Below are positions 44,337-55,880 of a stretch of 64,000 nt of DNA, one piece after another. The DNA lies in contig CM057462.1 in assembly GCA_030035585.1 (NCBI GenBank), positions 120,647,234 through 120,711,233 of the forward strand. Direction: 5' to 3'. This stretch comes from Dugong dugon. Its lineage: Eukaryota; Chordata; Mammalia; Sirenia; Dugongidae. The notes under the pieces were generated by a model that had not been told where the DNA came from, did not search any database, and saw only the letters and a program-made list of their open reading frames with translations. The first letter of the stretch is position 1, and each line of letters begins with the position of its first letter. The translations under genes were made by a program, and so were the position numbers.

Positions 44337-45455
44337 ATGACACACACAAAAAGTCATCAAAATGACAGCACTAAACTCATACCTATCAATAATTATGCTG
44401 AATGTAAATGGACTAAAGGCACCAATAAAGAGACAGACAGTGGCACATTTGATAAAAAAAAAATGATCCATCCATATGCTGCCTACAAGAGGTGCACCTT
44501 AGACTTAAAGACACAAACTAAAACTCAAAGTATGGAAAAAAATATATATCAAGCAAACAATACTCAAAAAAGAGCAGGAGTGGCAATATTAATCTCTGAC
44601 AAAATAGACTTTAAAGTAAAATCCACCACAAAGGATAAGGAAGGACACTATATAATGATTAAAGGGTCAATACACCAGGAGGACATAACTAAAATAAATA
44701 TTTACGCACCCCACGACAGGGCTCCAAAATACATAAAACAAACTCTAACAGCACTGAAAACAGAGATAGACAGCTCCACAATAGTAGTAGGAGACTTCAA
44801 CGCTCCACTCTTGGTGAAGGACAGAACATCCAGAAAGAAGCTCAAGAAAGACAGGGAAGAGCTAAGTGCTACAATCAACCAACATGATCTCATAGACATA
44901 TACCGAACACTCCACCCAACAGCAGCCAAGTATACTTTCTTTTCCAATGCACATGGAACATTCTCCAGAATAGACCACATATTAGGCCATAAAGCAAACC
45001 ATAAAAAAATCCAAACCATCAAAATATTACACAGCATCTTTTCTGACCATAAAGCCATAAAAGTAGAAATCAATAACACAAAAAGCAAGGAAAAAAAATC
45101 AAACACATGGAAACTGAGCAACACCTTGCTCAAAAACTACTGGGTTACAGAAGAAATTAAGAATGGAATAAAGAAATTCATAGAATCAAATGAGAATGAA
45201 AACACATCCTACCAGAACCTTTGGGATGCAGCGAAAACAGTGCTCAGTGGTCAGTTTATGGCAATAAATGCACACATCCAAAAAGAAGGAAGGGCCATAA
45301 TCAAAACATTAACCCTACAACTGGAACAAGTGAGAACAAAGCAGCAAAAGAAGCCCTCAGGCACCAGAAGAAAGGAAATAATAAGAATTAGAGCAGAATT
45401 AAATGAAATAGAGAATAGAAAAACAACTGAAAGAGTTAACAAGAACAAAAGCTAG
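44337..45455 (+). pseudogene. L1 ORF2p endonuclease domain, longest open stretch
   Basis: 372 codons. The real ORF2 start is probably ATG at 44362 in another frame (reads LSIIMLNVNGLKAPIKRQ); A-rich insertions around 44450-44560 shift it into this frame. Endonuclease motifs downstream are intact: NIYAPHDRAPKY, VVGDFNAPLL, SRIDHILGHK and IFSDHKAI (metal and phosphate ligands). The earlier Glu motif survives only in the original frame (LQEVHL near 44483). The domain nicks target DNA in target-primed reverse transcription. The frame ends at TAG (45453-45455). Confidence 0.9.
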
Positions 45456-48190
45456 TTCTTTGAAAAGATCAACAAAATTGATAAACCATTGGCCAAACTG
45501 ACAAAAGAAAAACAGGAGAGGAAGCAGATAACTGTATAAGAAATGAGATGGGTGATATCCAAACAGACGCAACTGAAATTAAAATAATCATAACAGAATA
45601 CTATGAAAAATTCTATTCTAACAAATTTGACAACCTAAAGGAAATGGAAAAATTTCTAGAAACTCACTACCTACCTAAACTAACACAAACAGAGGCAGAA
45701 AAACTAAATAAACCCATAACAAAAGAAGAGATTGAAAAGGTAATTAAAAACCTCCAAAAAAAAAAAAAAAAAAAAAAGCCCTGGCCCAGATGGCTTCACT
45801 GGAGAATTCTACCAAACTTTCAGAGAAGAGTTAACACCACTACTACTAAAGGTATTTCAGAACATAGAAAAGGTTGGAATATTCCCAAACTTATTCTATG
45901 AAGTCAGCATAGTCCTGATACCAAAATCAGGTAAAGACACCACAGAAAAACAAAATTACAGACCAATATCCCTCATGAACATTGACGCAAGAATCCTCAA
46001 CAAAATTCTAGCCAATAGAATTCAGGAACATATCAAAAAATAATTCACCATGATCAAGTGGGATTTATACCAGGTATGCAGGGATGGTTCAACATTAGAA
46101 AAACAATCAATGTAATCCATCACATTAATAAAACAAAAGACAAGAACCACATGATCTTATCAATCAATGCAGAAAGGCATTTGACAAAGTCCAACACACA
46201 TTCATGATAAAACTCTCAACAAAGTAGGAATAGAAGGGAAATTCCTCAGTATAATTAAGGGCATTTACACAAAGCCAACAGCCAACATCATCCTAAATGG
46301 AGGGACTTTGAAAGAATTCCCCTTGAGAACAGGAACCAGACTAGGATGTTCTTTATCACCACTCTTATTCAACATCGTGCTGTAGGTCCTAGCCAGAGCA
46401 GTTAGGCTAAAAAAAAGAAATAAAGGGCATCCAAATGGGTAGGGAAGAAGTCAAAGTATCTCTATTTGCAGATGATATGATCCTATACGCAGAAAACCCC
46501 AAGGAATCCATAAGAAAACTACTGGAACTAATAGAAAATTTCAGCAAAGTTTCAGGATAGCAGATAAACGTACAAAAATCAATTGGATTCCATTACACCA
46601 ACAAAGAGAACCTCGAAGAGGAAATCACCAAATCAATACCACTTACAATAGCCTCCAAGAAGGTAAAATACTTAGGAATAAATCTAACCAGAGACCTAAA
46701 AGACCTATACAATGAAAACTACAAGACACTATTACAAGAAACCAAAAGAGACATGCATAAGTGGAAAAACATAACTTGCTCATGGATAAGTAGACTCAAC
46801 CTTGAGAAAATGTCAATTCTACCCAAAGTGACCTACAGATACAATCCAATTTCAATCCAAATTCCAACAGCATTTTTTAATGAGATGGAGAAACAAATCA
46901 CCAACTTCATTTGGAAAGGGAAGAGGCCCTGAATAAGTAAAGCATTACTCAAGAAGAACAAGTGGAAGGCCTAACACTACCTGATTTTAGAAACTATAAT
47001 ACCGCCACAGTAGTCAAAACAGCCTGGTACTGGTACAACAAAAGACACATAGGCCAATGGAACAGAATTGAGAATCCAGACATAAATTCATCCACCTATG
47101 AGCTGCTGATATTTGACAAAGGCCCAAAGTACGTTAGTTGGGGAAAAGACAGTCTCTTTAACAGATGGTGCTGGCATAACTGGATATCCATCTGCAAAAA
47201 ACTGAAATAAGACCCATACCTCACACCATGCACAAAAACTAACTCAAAATGGATCAAAGACTTAAATATAAAATCAAAAACGATAAAGATCATGGAAGAA
47301 AATATAGGGACAATGTTAGGAGCCCTATACATGGCATAAACACAATACAAACCATAAGCAACAATGCACAAGCACCAGAAGAGAGACTAGATGAATGGGA
47401 GCTCCTAAAAATCAAACACTTATGCTCATCAAAAGACTTCACCAAAAGAGTGAAAAGACAACCTACAGACTGGGGAAAAAATTTGGCTACAACAAATGTG
47501 ATCAGTGTCTAATCTCTAAAATCTACAAGATACTGCAAAACCTCAACAACAAAAAGACAAGTAACCCAATTAAAAAATGGGCAAAGGATATGAACAGGCA
47601 CTTCACCAAAGAAGATATTCAGTCAGCTAACCGACACATGAAGAGATGCTCACAATCATTAGCCATTAGAGAAATGCAGATCAAAACTACAATGAGATAT
47701 CATCTCACCTCAACAAGGCTAGCATTAATCCAAAAATCACAAAATAATAAATGCCGGAGAGGTTGTGGAGAGACTGGAACACTTATACACTGTTGGTGGG
47801 AATGTAAAATGGTACAACCACTTTGAAAATAGATTTGGCGCCTCCTTAAAAAGCTAGAAATAGAAGTACCATACCATCCAGCGATCCTGCTCCTTGGAAT
47901 ATATCCTAGAGAAATAAGAGCCATCATGCAAATAGATATATGCACACCCATGTTCATTGCAGCACTGTTCACAATAGCAAAAAGATGGAAACAAGCTAGG
48001 TGCCCATCATCAGACGAATAGATAAACAAATTATGGTATATCCACACAATGGAATACTACGCAATGATAAAGAACAACGATGAAGCTGTGAAACATCTTA
48101 TAACATGGAGGAAGCTGGAGGGCATTATACTGAGTGAATTTAGTCAGTCACAGAAGGACAAATATTGTATAAGACCACCATTATAAGAAC
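45456..48190 (+). pseudogene. L1 ORF2p reverse transcriptase and C-terminal region, broken
   Basis: In shifting frames: [11 protein letters not shown] (about 45730), interrupted by 22 A at 45756-45777 that slip the frame before [12 protein letters not shown]-like text; the RT core with FADD at 46465-46476 (TTTGCAGATGAT); [17 protein letters not shown] and the Cys-region [19 protein letters not shown] near 47750-47810, the cysteine-rich domain with its C-x3-C...H-x4-C spacing. About 48040-48190 ends the ORF. Inactive through frameshifts and stops. Confidence 0.88.
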
Positions 48191-49161
48191 TCAAGAAAAG
48201 GTTTAAACACAGAAGAAAACATTCTTTGATGGTTATGTGAGGGTGGGGAGGGAGGGTGAGGTTTATTTACTAACTAGATAGTAGATAAGAATTATCTTAG
48301 GTGAAGGCAAGGACGGCACACACTACAGAGGAAGTCAGTACAACTGGACTAAACCAAAGCTAAGATGTTTCCTGAATCCAATCAAACATTTTGAGGGACA
48401 GAGCAGGAGGGGTGGGGGTCTGGGGACCATGCTTTCAGAGGACATGTAGGTCAATTGGCATAACAAAGCTTATTAAGAAAAGATTCTGCATCCTACTTTG
48501 GTGAGTGGCATCTGGGGTCATAAAAGCTTGCAAGCGGCCATCTAAGATGCATCAATTGGTCCCAACCACCTGGAGTAAAGGAGAATGAAGAACACCAAAG
48601 ACACAAGGAAGGTATTAGCCCAAGAGACAGAAAGGGCCACATAAACCAGAGACTTCATAGCCTGAGACCAGAAGAACCAGATGGTGCCCAGCTACCACCA
48701 ATGACTGACCTGACAGGAACACAACAGAGATTCCCGGGTGGAGCAGGAGAAAGGAGGGGTGCAGACTCAAATTCTAATAAGAAGACCAGACTTAGTGGTC
48801 TGACTGAGACTGGAGGAACCCCAGAAAGCATGGTCCCTGGATTCTCTATCGGCCCAGAACTAAAACAATTTCCAAGGCCAACTCTTCAGACAGGGATTGG
48901 ACTGGACTGTGGGACATAAAGTGACACTCCTGAGGAGTGTGTCTCTTAGCTCAAGTAGATACAAGAGACTAAACGGGAAGCTTCTGTCTGGAGGTCAGAT
49001 GGGAAGGCAGAGAAGGTTAGGAGCTGGTTGAATGGATATGGGGAATCAGGGGTGGAAAAGAACAGTGTGCTGTCACAGTATGGGGAGAGCAGTTAGAGTC
49101 ACATAACAATGTATGTATACATTTTTGTGTGGGAAAAAATAAAAAATTAATTAATTAATTT

Positions 49162-49176
49162 AAAAAAAAAAAAAAA
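49162..49176 (+). repeat. L1 poly(A) tail
   Basis: A run of 15 A following TTAATTAATTAATTT; ends at the target-site duplication. Confidence 0.9.
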
Positions 49177-49184
49177 GGAGCCAG

Positions 49185-49315
49185 TCACTTACTGTGTTGA
49201 GTGCTTTACACACATTCTCTAATTTCATCTTTGCAACAATATTATAAGCTAGAGATTGTTGTCTTCACTCTACAAACCAGAAAATTGAAGCTTAGAGACT
49301 TTAAGGATAAACCTG
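49185..49315 (+). repeat. MIR fragment hosting the L1 insertion
   Basis: CACTTACTGTGTTGAGTGC, TTTACACACATTCTCTAATT, GAAAATTGAAGCTTAGAGAC follow the MIR order. The L1 target-site duplication lies at its left edge. Confidence 0.65.
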
Positions 49316-50384
49316 CTATGATCATTTCAAGGTCCCTGAGTCTTGAGAGACAGTAAATTTCTTAAACTTTGTAACCCTTTTCTCTCCCTTCTCTTAAGGC
49401 TAATTCATCCCACTTATTTACCCCAAGACTCTCAGACACAGGAAGCCAGCATTCTAGATCTTCCTTCACAATAAATCCCCACTCTTCCTTTAATTCCCAA
49501 AATGGTGCCCATTCTGGCTAATTTTTACCCCAATTTCTGCAAACTCAAGCCCTCCAACACCCAGGCAGCTGTCCTAGGAGGACAACTGAGACTTAAGAAA
49601 CTCAGCAGGCTGTGGGACAAGGAATGCCCCTTAGAAGAAAAAAGAAAAACGATCAGTGGAAGTAGCAGGAGGGATGACTTAACAGAATGTGGGGAAATGT
49701 GACAACTGTGATATTGCACATAGAGATACTATACAACTAGCAAAAAGAAAAACTAAAAATGTGATTGGTCAATAAGAAAATCATGGAAAGTATGGTCATT
49801 TACGTAAACAGCTCTCCACTTCGGCTTTACTGCCATGCAGCACAACTAGCACGCAAACTATTAAATGGGTTAGATTAAGTTTTTGTATTATTTTTGTTGG
49901 ATTAGTGACTTCTTGACTACTATGACAAAGCTACACTTTAGAGTTTACTAAACAGGTAGCACAGCTGTCTGCTCACCACTCCAGACTTGGAGGGACCACT
50001 GGTCATATCTGTATTTCCTTTGAGTAGAGATCATATATCCACCAATAGGGTGTATATTCCAATGAAAAAATGCAAAAAATTTCCCTTAGTGTGGTAATGA
50101 ACAAATATTAGTACTGTCCCCAGAAACTTGTTAAGCTCTTAGCAGCTATGTATCTACATCAGAAACCCACCTAGTTGTAGTTGAGAAATTGCCTTCCATT
50201 TGTGGTCACTTGTTTCATTTGTGGTAACGTCACATCACTGATCACTGTAACCACAAGACAGCTGGGCAAGGATTCCTTTGCCTGTCTTTCTTACCCCTTT
50301 CTTAGCTTCTTTTCTCCCAAAAGTCTATCAGTACAGATCTTGCAACTTTAGAAAAAATAATAACAGAGGCAATGATGTAAGTGC
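49316..50384. other. Intergenic, no recognisable feature
   Basis: No gene or named repeat seen. Confidence 0.45.
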
Positions 50385-50590
50385 TTACTGCATGCTAGGT
50401 ACATGCTGAAAGTGATTTACACCCATTATCTCATTCTATCACCCTGTGAGGTAGGTACCACTCTTACCTCCATTTTAAAAAGGGAACATGTAGGCCCATA
50501 AACCATACAGCTGGTAGAGTCACAGAGCCTGGGCTTTGACCCAGAGTTCCTAATTCAAAAAGCCACGCTCTCGATTTCTATACTTAGGGC
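50385..50590 (+). repeat. MIR SINE
   Basis: TACTGCATGCTAGGTACATGC, ATTATCTCATTCTATCACCC, GTGAGGTAGGTACCACTC, AGCTGGTAGAGTCACAGAGC: MIR in order. Confidence 0.8.
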
Positions 50591-51075
50591 CCCCTATGAA
50601 CTATTATACCATTTAGCATGACCAAACAATGTTTAGAATGGATAGGAGCAGATACTTACCTTTCTACAACCAAGTTAGAGTGCAGCTTCTCCAGTGCATC
50701 TGAACAAATAAACAACTCAAGCACAGTGTGATGATTCCTGACCAGTGGGTGCTATTCCAGGGAATAGCTTCCCTTTCCTCTTGTTCGTTAACTCTGTAAG
50801 GTACCTACCATTATGGTGCCTCCAAGGGGCTGAGAAATCCCCCCTCAGAGGGCAAGCAGGAACCCTTCCTGGCCTTCATCGTTAGTATTGGAAATGAACA
50901 CCTCTCCTATTCTGTCCCCAGTCTACTTGACTCATCCCAGTAACTGGGTTTGTCCAAAGGGTCTCTTGAAGGTCAATTGCTTGAAACTCAGAGCACGTTT
51001 ATGTTATTATAAATGGTGATGAGGCTCCTAGGCTAGTGCACCAAATTCTATTTAACCTATGATGTGCCTAAAATT
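50591..51075. other. Intergenic, no recognisable feature
   Basis: Unassigned sequence before the truncated L1. Confidence 0.45.
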
Positions 51076-51085
51076 AGGAGCCCTT

Positions 51086-51856
51086 ACTGGGCTTGAAGGC
51101 TAAGGATCATAGTCTCAGGGGACATCTAGGTCAGTTGGCATAACATAGTTCTTAAAGATAATGTTCTACATCCTAGGGTGGTGAGTAGTGTCTGGGGTCT
51201 TAAAGTTTGCGAGCAACCATCTAAGATACAACAATTGATATCTTCTTGTCTGGAGTAAAAGAGAGTGAAGGAAACCAAAGACTCAAGGAAGCAATTAGTC
51301 CAAAAGACTAATGGCCCACACAAACCACAGAAGAAATAGATGGTGCCCAGCTGCCACTGCCCACTGCTCTGAACAGGGACACAATAGAAGATACTGGTTA
51401 GAATGGGAGAAAAATGTAGAACAAAACTCAAATTCACAAAAAAGACCAGACTTACTGGAATGATAGAGACTAGAAGATCACTGGAGACTATCACCCTAAG
51501 ACGTCCTTTTAACCTGGAACTGAAGCCACTCCCAGAAGTCACCTTTCAGCCAAATAATAGACTGGCCTATAAAATAAACAACACCCGTGAGGAATGTGCT
51601 CCTTAGAAGGATCAACTATATAAGACCAACTGGGCAACATTTGCTCAAAAGCAAAGATGAGAAGCTAAAGAAGGGCAGAGAAACTGGAAGGATGGAAATG
51701 GGGAAGCCATGGTGGAAATGGGGAGACTGCTGACACATTGCAGGGACAGCAACCAAGGTCACAGAACAATTTGTGTAAGAATTATTAAATGAGAAACTAA
51801 TTTGCTATATAAACTTTCACCTAAAGCACAATAAAACGTTAAAGAAATAAATAAAT
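51086..51856 (+). mobile_element. L1 3' UTR, 5'-truncated, inserted at a SINE start
   Basis: Begins near 51095 (ATCATAGTCTCAGGGGACAT) and matches the 3' UTR of the long L1 landmark by landmark (GTTGGCATAACATAG, GGTGCCCAGCTGCC, AGACCAGACTTACTGGAATG), ending CACCTAAAGCACAATAAAACG and A-rich sequence. AGGAGCCCT flanks it (51077-51085 and 51858-51866), the target-site duplication, taken from the head of an AfroSINE. Confidence 0.85.
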
Positions 51857-52320
51857 AAGGAGCCCTGATGGCACAGTGGTTAAGTGCTCAACTGCTAACA
51901 AGTATATAGGAGAAAATAATAGCCGCCAACATTTAAGAAAGAAGAATTGATGCCTGTGAATTATGATACTGGCAAAGAATATTGAATATACCATGGACTG
52001 CCAGAAGAATGAACAAATCTATCTTGAAGGAAGTATGGCCAAATGCTCCTTAGAAGCAAGGACAGCAAGATTTCGTGTCACTTACTTTGGACATGTTATC
52101 AGGAGGAATCAATCCCTGGAGAAAGATATCATGCTTGGTAAAGTGGAGGATCAGCAAAAACTAGGAAGACCCTCAACAAGATGGATTGACATAGTGAGTA
52201 CAAAAATGGGCTCATACATATCAACAATTGTGAGGATGGTGCAGGACCAGGCAACATTTCGTTCTGTTGTGTATGGCGTCACTATGAGTCAGAAGCAACT
52301 TGATGGCACCTAACAACAAC
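51857..52320 (+). mobile_element. AfroSINE head joined to an RTE 3' end
   Basis: 51858-51903 is an AfroSINE head (GGAGCCCTGATGGCACAGTGG, ACTGCTAAC). After a short unassigned join, 51936-52320 is the 3' end of an RTE (TGGACTGCCAGAAGAATGAAC, FGHVIRRNQSLEKD-coding text, GTCAGAAGCAACTTGATGGC). The SINE body is missing. Confidence 0.85.
51963..52313 (+). pseudogene. RTE C-terminal protein fragment
   Basis: 116 codons including VTYFGHVIRRNQSLEKDIML and QQKLGRPSTRWIDIV, the RTE C-terminal region. A remnant only. Confidence 0.88.
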
Positions 52321-52324
52321 ACAA

Positions 52325-52570
52325 CATTTACTGAGCACTCACCAAGTGCTTGACACTGCTGTACATGCATTTGACCTTCTCAGCAGCAATAGGGGCTGTC
52401 ACTGCAGGTCTAGGAGGTAGGCATTACTATTAATTAGCCTCAAGAACTGAGGCACAGAGAAGATGAGTGACTTCCCAAGGTCACAGAGGTGAAAAGCAAT
52501 AGAAGCAGGAATAGAACAGGCAGTCTGAATCCAAAACAATATGACCAACCACTGTGCTGTATAACCTCCA
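52325..52570 (+). repeat. MIR SINE
   Basis: TTTACTGAGCACTCACCAAGTG, AGGAGGTAGGCATTACTATT, GAACTGAGGCACAGAGAAGA, CCACTGTGCTGTAT: a nearly complete MIR. Confidence 0.85.
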
Positions 52571-52884
52571 GAGGTCTTTTTGTGCTATCAGAGTTGAGGA
52601 GAGGCTGGGTGGATGCTGTGCTGTGTAGGCAGCTCCCTTGATGTCCACAGGAGATTGCACAAGCAAGCAGGTGAGCAGTGGGCTGGATGGGAGCCCTGGT
52701 GAATCCCTCCACAAAGGTGGGGAAGAGTGTGATGTGGACATCCACACCATTTCTGTGCCTCGGAAGAGAAAGGCTTTGGTGGAGAGGAAGGTGTCAGTGA
52801 GGCAGGGAGATCCAGCTCCAAGGGATAATGGAGCTGCTTGTACTGGAGAACAGTTTGCTCCTATTTCCACAGAATTTCTACTGC
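52571..52884. other. Intergenic, no recognisable feature
   Basis: GC-moderate sequence with overlapping open frames on both strands (52440-52928), none with a recognisable family. Confidence 0.45.
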
Positions 52885-53065
52885 TGTTCTGGGCACAACC
52901 TTGGGCAATTTATTTAACCTCTCTGTAAAAGAAGGGCCATACTAGTTCCCACCGCTAGGGTCGTTGTGGGGATTAAATAATTCCCGTAAAGTGCTTTGCA
53001 CAGTGCCCAGCTCACGCTCCACTGAACATATCCTTGTATGACTATAGCCATTATTGCAGCACAAT
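52885..53065 (-). repeat. MIR SINE
   Basis: CAACCTTGGGCAATTTATTTAA, CGTTGTGGGGATTAAATAATTC, TTTGCACAGTGCCCAGCTC, GCCATTATTGC: MIR phrases in order; strand assigned tentatively. Confidence 0.75.
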
Positions 53066-54165
53066 TATCAAAACCAAAGCCCACTGGAAAGGCTTTTTCG
53101 ATAGACATTGCTAAGGCAAGCTTCAGAGAAGGAGGTTTTGCCCCTACACTTTGATGTAGTGCTGAACGGCCACAGCAGGACCCATCCTCCATTGCCTGTG
53201 CTAATAAGGGCCATAATTTCCATCTCCTTTCCCAGCAAACCTTTTACCAGCATCACTAACAAGAGGCATAATGAATTGGCTTGAGTCCCTCCTCTTCATT
53301 TCAGCTTCTGTGCTCTCAGAGGTTAGGGCTTAGAAGCTGGGAAATGGAGGAAAGCAGGTTGGCAGGAGGAAAAAGACAACGAAATCAAGCAGGCCCTGAA
53401 TAATCAGGCTCAAGAAGAGGCCATAATTTACTCCAAAGTGGTCTCTAATGGCGATGGGGTAGGGTGAGAGCAGAGGAGGGAAAGCAGATGCCCCTGGATG
53501 TTTTTCATCAAATATCTAATGAACCATACTTTATGACTACAATGGTGTTTTACCACCTCCGCTGCAATTGTTTAAAATGTCTAGGTCCAGAGCCAGCTCT
53601 GCCTGCTTGTTTCCATCCCCGCTGCCAGGAGATGTGTTGCTATCTTTGTCACCACTAATGTTATTCTTTGATTTGCCAAAAAAAGAAAAAGTAAAGCCAA
53701 GATGAATGGATCCTAAACTTAACATTTAGTTTCACCATCTTCGGTTATATATTAGCTGAGGAGGCTTCCTGAAGACACAACAGAGACATTATATGTAAAT
53801 CAATAACAGTTTTTCTTTCATGTTCAAACCATGAATACTGATTAGCTAATTTTCGTGGCATCCCTATAAGACAAGTGAGTTGTATTATCCTGTTCCAATT
53901 CAATTCTTCTTCAGTGTTTTAATCAGCCTAAGTGATTTTATTTTATCTCCATGAAATGATTTTTGCCAGTCCTCTACATTTTCATCAGATTTTCTTGTTG
54001 TAGCTGGATGCAGCTGGTACAGACAGTTAAGTGCTATGAAATGGGACAGGCTGATGAAGACCAAGACCTAGAATCAAGCAAGGCATTGGCAATGGGCCAA
54101 TGTGGGTGGTTGGAGGGGGCAAGGGGGACATGATCCTGCTGGACATGATCCAGCAGAACTCTATG
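53066..54165. other. Unique-looking intergenic block
   Basis: No repeat recognised for about 1.1 kb, unusual here. Low-complexity text is absent and the frames are short. Possible conserved non-coding sequence, unproven. Confidence 0.35.
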
Positions 54166-54169
54166 AAGG

Positions 54170-54298
54170 TAATACCTGTTGCCGTAGAGTCAATTCTTGA
54201 CTTGTAGTAACCCTACAGGACTGCCCCATAGGGTTTCCAAGGAGTGGCTGGTGGATTCGAACTGCCGACCTTTTGGTTAGCAGCCTTAACCAAAGTGG
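54170..54298 (-). mobile_element. AfroSINE, short form, partly deleted
   Basis: TACCTGTTGCCGTAGAGTCAA (tail), GACTGCCCCATAGGGTTTCC, ATTCGAACTGCCGACC (reversed B box), TTAGCAGCCTTAACCA; the A-box end is truncated. Confidence 0.9.
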
Positions 54299-54629
54299 AA
54301 GCCCAGGCTACAGTAATAATAGTTGAGGATACAGACCATTCAGTGAAAATGGGTATACTCCTATCTCTTACTTCCAGGGGGTATACTCCCCTGCCCCTGT
54401 TGATGTTGAGCTTGGCCATGTGACTTGCTTTGTCCAGTGGGATGTTAGAAGCATAATTAGCATAGGCTTATAACGTGTTTGCACAGCTGGGCTTGCCAAC
54501 ACCGTAAGAAGAGCATGCCGTGGCAGCAGTAGATCAAACAGGATGAGCAATCTATGGAGCAGACTTGGATCACACATACAGCTCAGAGCCAAGCCTAGGC
54601 AAACACAAATGTATTGAGTATATTATTCA

Positions 54630-54990
54630 AAGGACGTTCCTTTTCGCTTCAAGGCTTCACAGGTGCTGTTCTCTTGGTCTGAAATACTCTTCCCTGTACT
54701 CTTTCCAAAGCTAATGCTCTCTCATTCTCCCAGTCTCAGCCTAAATGTCACTTTCTCAGAGATTTCTGCCCTGACTCTCCACAAATCTAAAGTATACCTC
54801 TGTGAATTTTTTTCTAAACACACTTGGTTCTTTTCCTTCATTGAACTTACCACAATTTGTTTATTTGTTTAACTTTCCATTAGATTAAGCTCCTTGAAAG
54901 CAAGGAGCTTGCCTAGTCATCCTTTTATAGCCACTCCTAGCACAGTCCCAGCATATAATGGGCACTTAGTAAATATCTGTAGAATGAATA
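54630..54990 (+). mobile_element. L2 LINE 3' end
   Basis: CTTGGTCTGAAATACTCTTCC, CTAAATGTCACTTTCTCAGAG, TTAAGCTCCTTGAAAGCAAGG, GGGCACTTAGTAAATATCTG and the TAGAATGAAT end lie in the L2 order. Confidence 0.82.
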
Positions 54991-55161
54991 TATACCAAAC
55001 ACTTTGCTGGAGGATGAGAGCTGTCTCCACTACAGTAATAAAAACAGATCCTTCTCTCAAGGAGCTTCGAATCTACAAGACCAGATCATCAACTGTTCCA
55101 CAAGAGTGGGCTAAAGCCGCCTAACCCCCTCCAGGATTGACCTGAGAGATTGAGGCAAGGT
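54991..55161. other. Intergenic, no recognisable feature
   Basis: Short unassigned stretch; resembles an old repeat (TCAAGGAGCTTCGAATCTACA). Confidence 0.35.
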
Positions 55162-55640
55162 GTTCTGGTTAACTATTGTGGTGTAACAAATCTAGTGGCT
55201 TAAAACAACAATTATTTACAATTATTTTATTATATCTCAAGGTTTCTGTAAGTCAGAAATTTGGGAAGAACCCAGCTCAGCCGTTCTGGCTAGGGTCTCT
55301 CATGAGACCCAGTCAGATGATGGACAGAGAAGCTGGGGAGCTGGCCAAGCATCTCTCTTTATTCATGTAGTGTCAGGGTTACTTGTGTGGTCTCTCCGCA
55401 TAGGCAAGTTTGGGTTTCCTCATAGCATGGCACCCTTAGAGTAGCTGGACCGCTCCCATAGTGCTTTCAAGACTCTAGTATAAGTTTTCCAGCAAGCAAG
55501 CAGAAGCTGCATCATCTTTTATGACTTAGCCCCAGAAGTCACAGAACATCACTTCTACCATATTCACAAGCCCACTCAGATTCTAAGAGAGGGAGAGTAG
55601 AACCGCCTCTTGATGGGAGGAATGTGTTAAAGTCACATTA
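55162..55640 (-). repeat. Ancient LTR-like repeat
   Basis: GTTAACTATTGTGGTGTAACAA, GTGGCTTAAAACAACAATTA, GGTCTCTCATGAGACCC, CCCACTCAGATTCTAAGAGA: the order resembles a reversed MaLR-type or related ancient LTR, family unsure. Confidence 0.5.
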
Positions 55641-55644
55641 TAAG

Positions 55645-55768
55645 AAGGGCATTGTGGGGATTGCAGCTAAAGTCATGAAACAAAATGTGTCTAGATTGTT
55701 GAACAGGAAACTAATTTGCTCTGTAAACTTTCACCCAAACCACAATAAAAAATTCAAAAAAAGAAAGA
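55645..55768 (+). mobile_element. L1 3' tail, strongly 5'-truncated
   Basis: TGGGGATTGCAGCTAAAGTCA, GTAAACTTTCACCCAAACC then CACAATAAAAAATTC. CATTATAA occurs on both sides (55636-55643 and 55772-55779), a probable target-site duplication. Confidence 0.75.
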
Positions 55769-55880
55769 GAGCATTATAACAATAATATTTGGATTATTGT
55801 CTTTGGACAATATCTTTGGAAAATATAATCTGCCATACATGGCTTCAGCTTGAAATGGAAGGTAGTAGTGAGAGGGATTA

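Larger units (their letters stand above)
42690..49176 (+). mobile_element. Near full-length L1 LINE, inactive
   Basis: About 6.5 kb on the plus strand: a short 5' UTR remnant (42690-42970), ORF1 region (about 42973-43913), an inter-ORF spacer of roughly 450 bases, ORF2 (about 44362-48190), a long 3' UTR (48190-49150) and poly(A) at 49162-49176. GCCAGTCAC(C/T)TA at 42678-42689 and 49180-49191 flanks it as a target-site duplication with one or two changes. Both ORFs are broken by stops and frameshifts. The duplication decay and numerous breaks indicate an old copy, and a MIR lies at the insertion point. Confidence 0.9.

Noticed and set aside
52440-52928. Cluster of open frames on both strands
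   Set aside because: Part lies in a MIR; frames overlap on both strands and none resembles a protein family.
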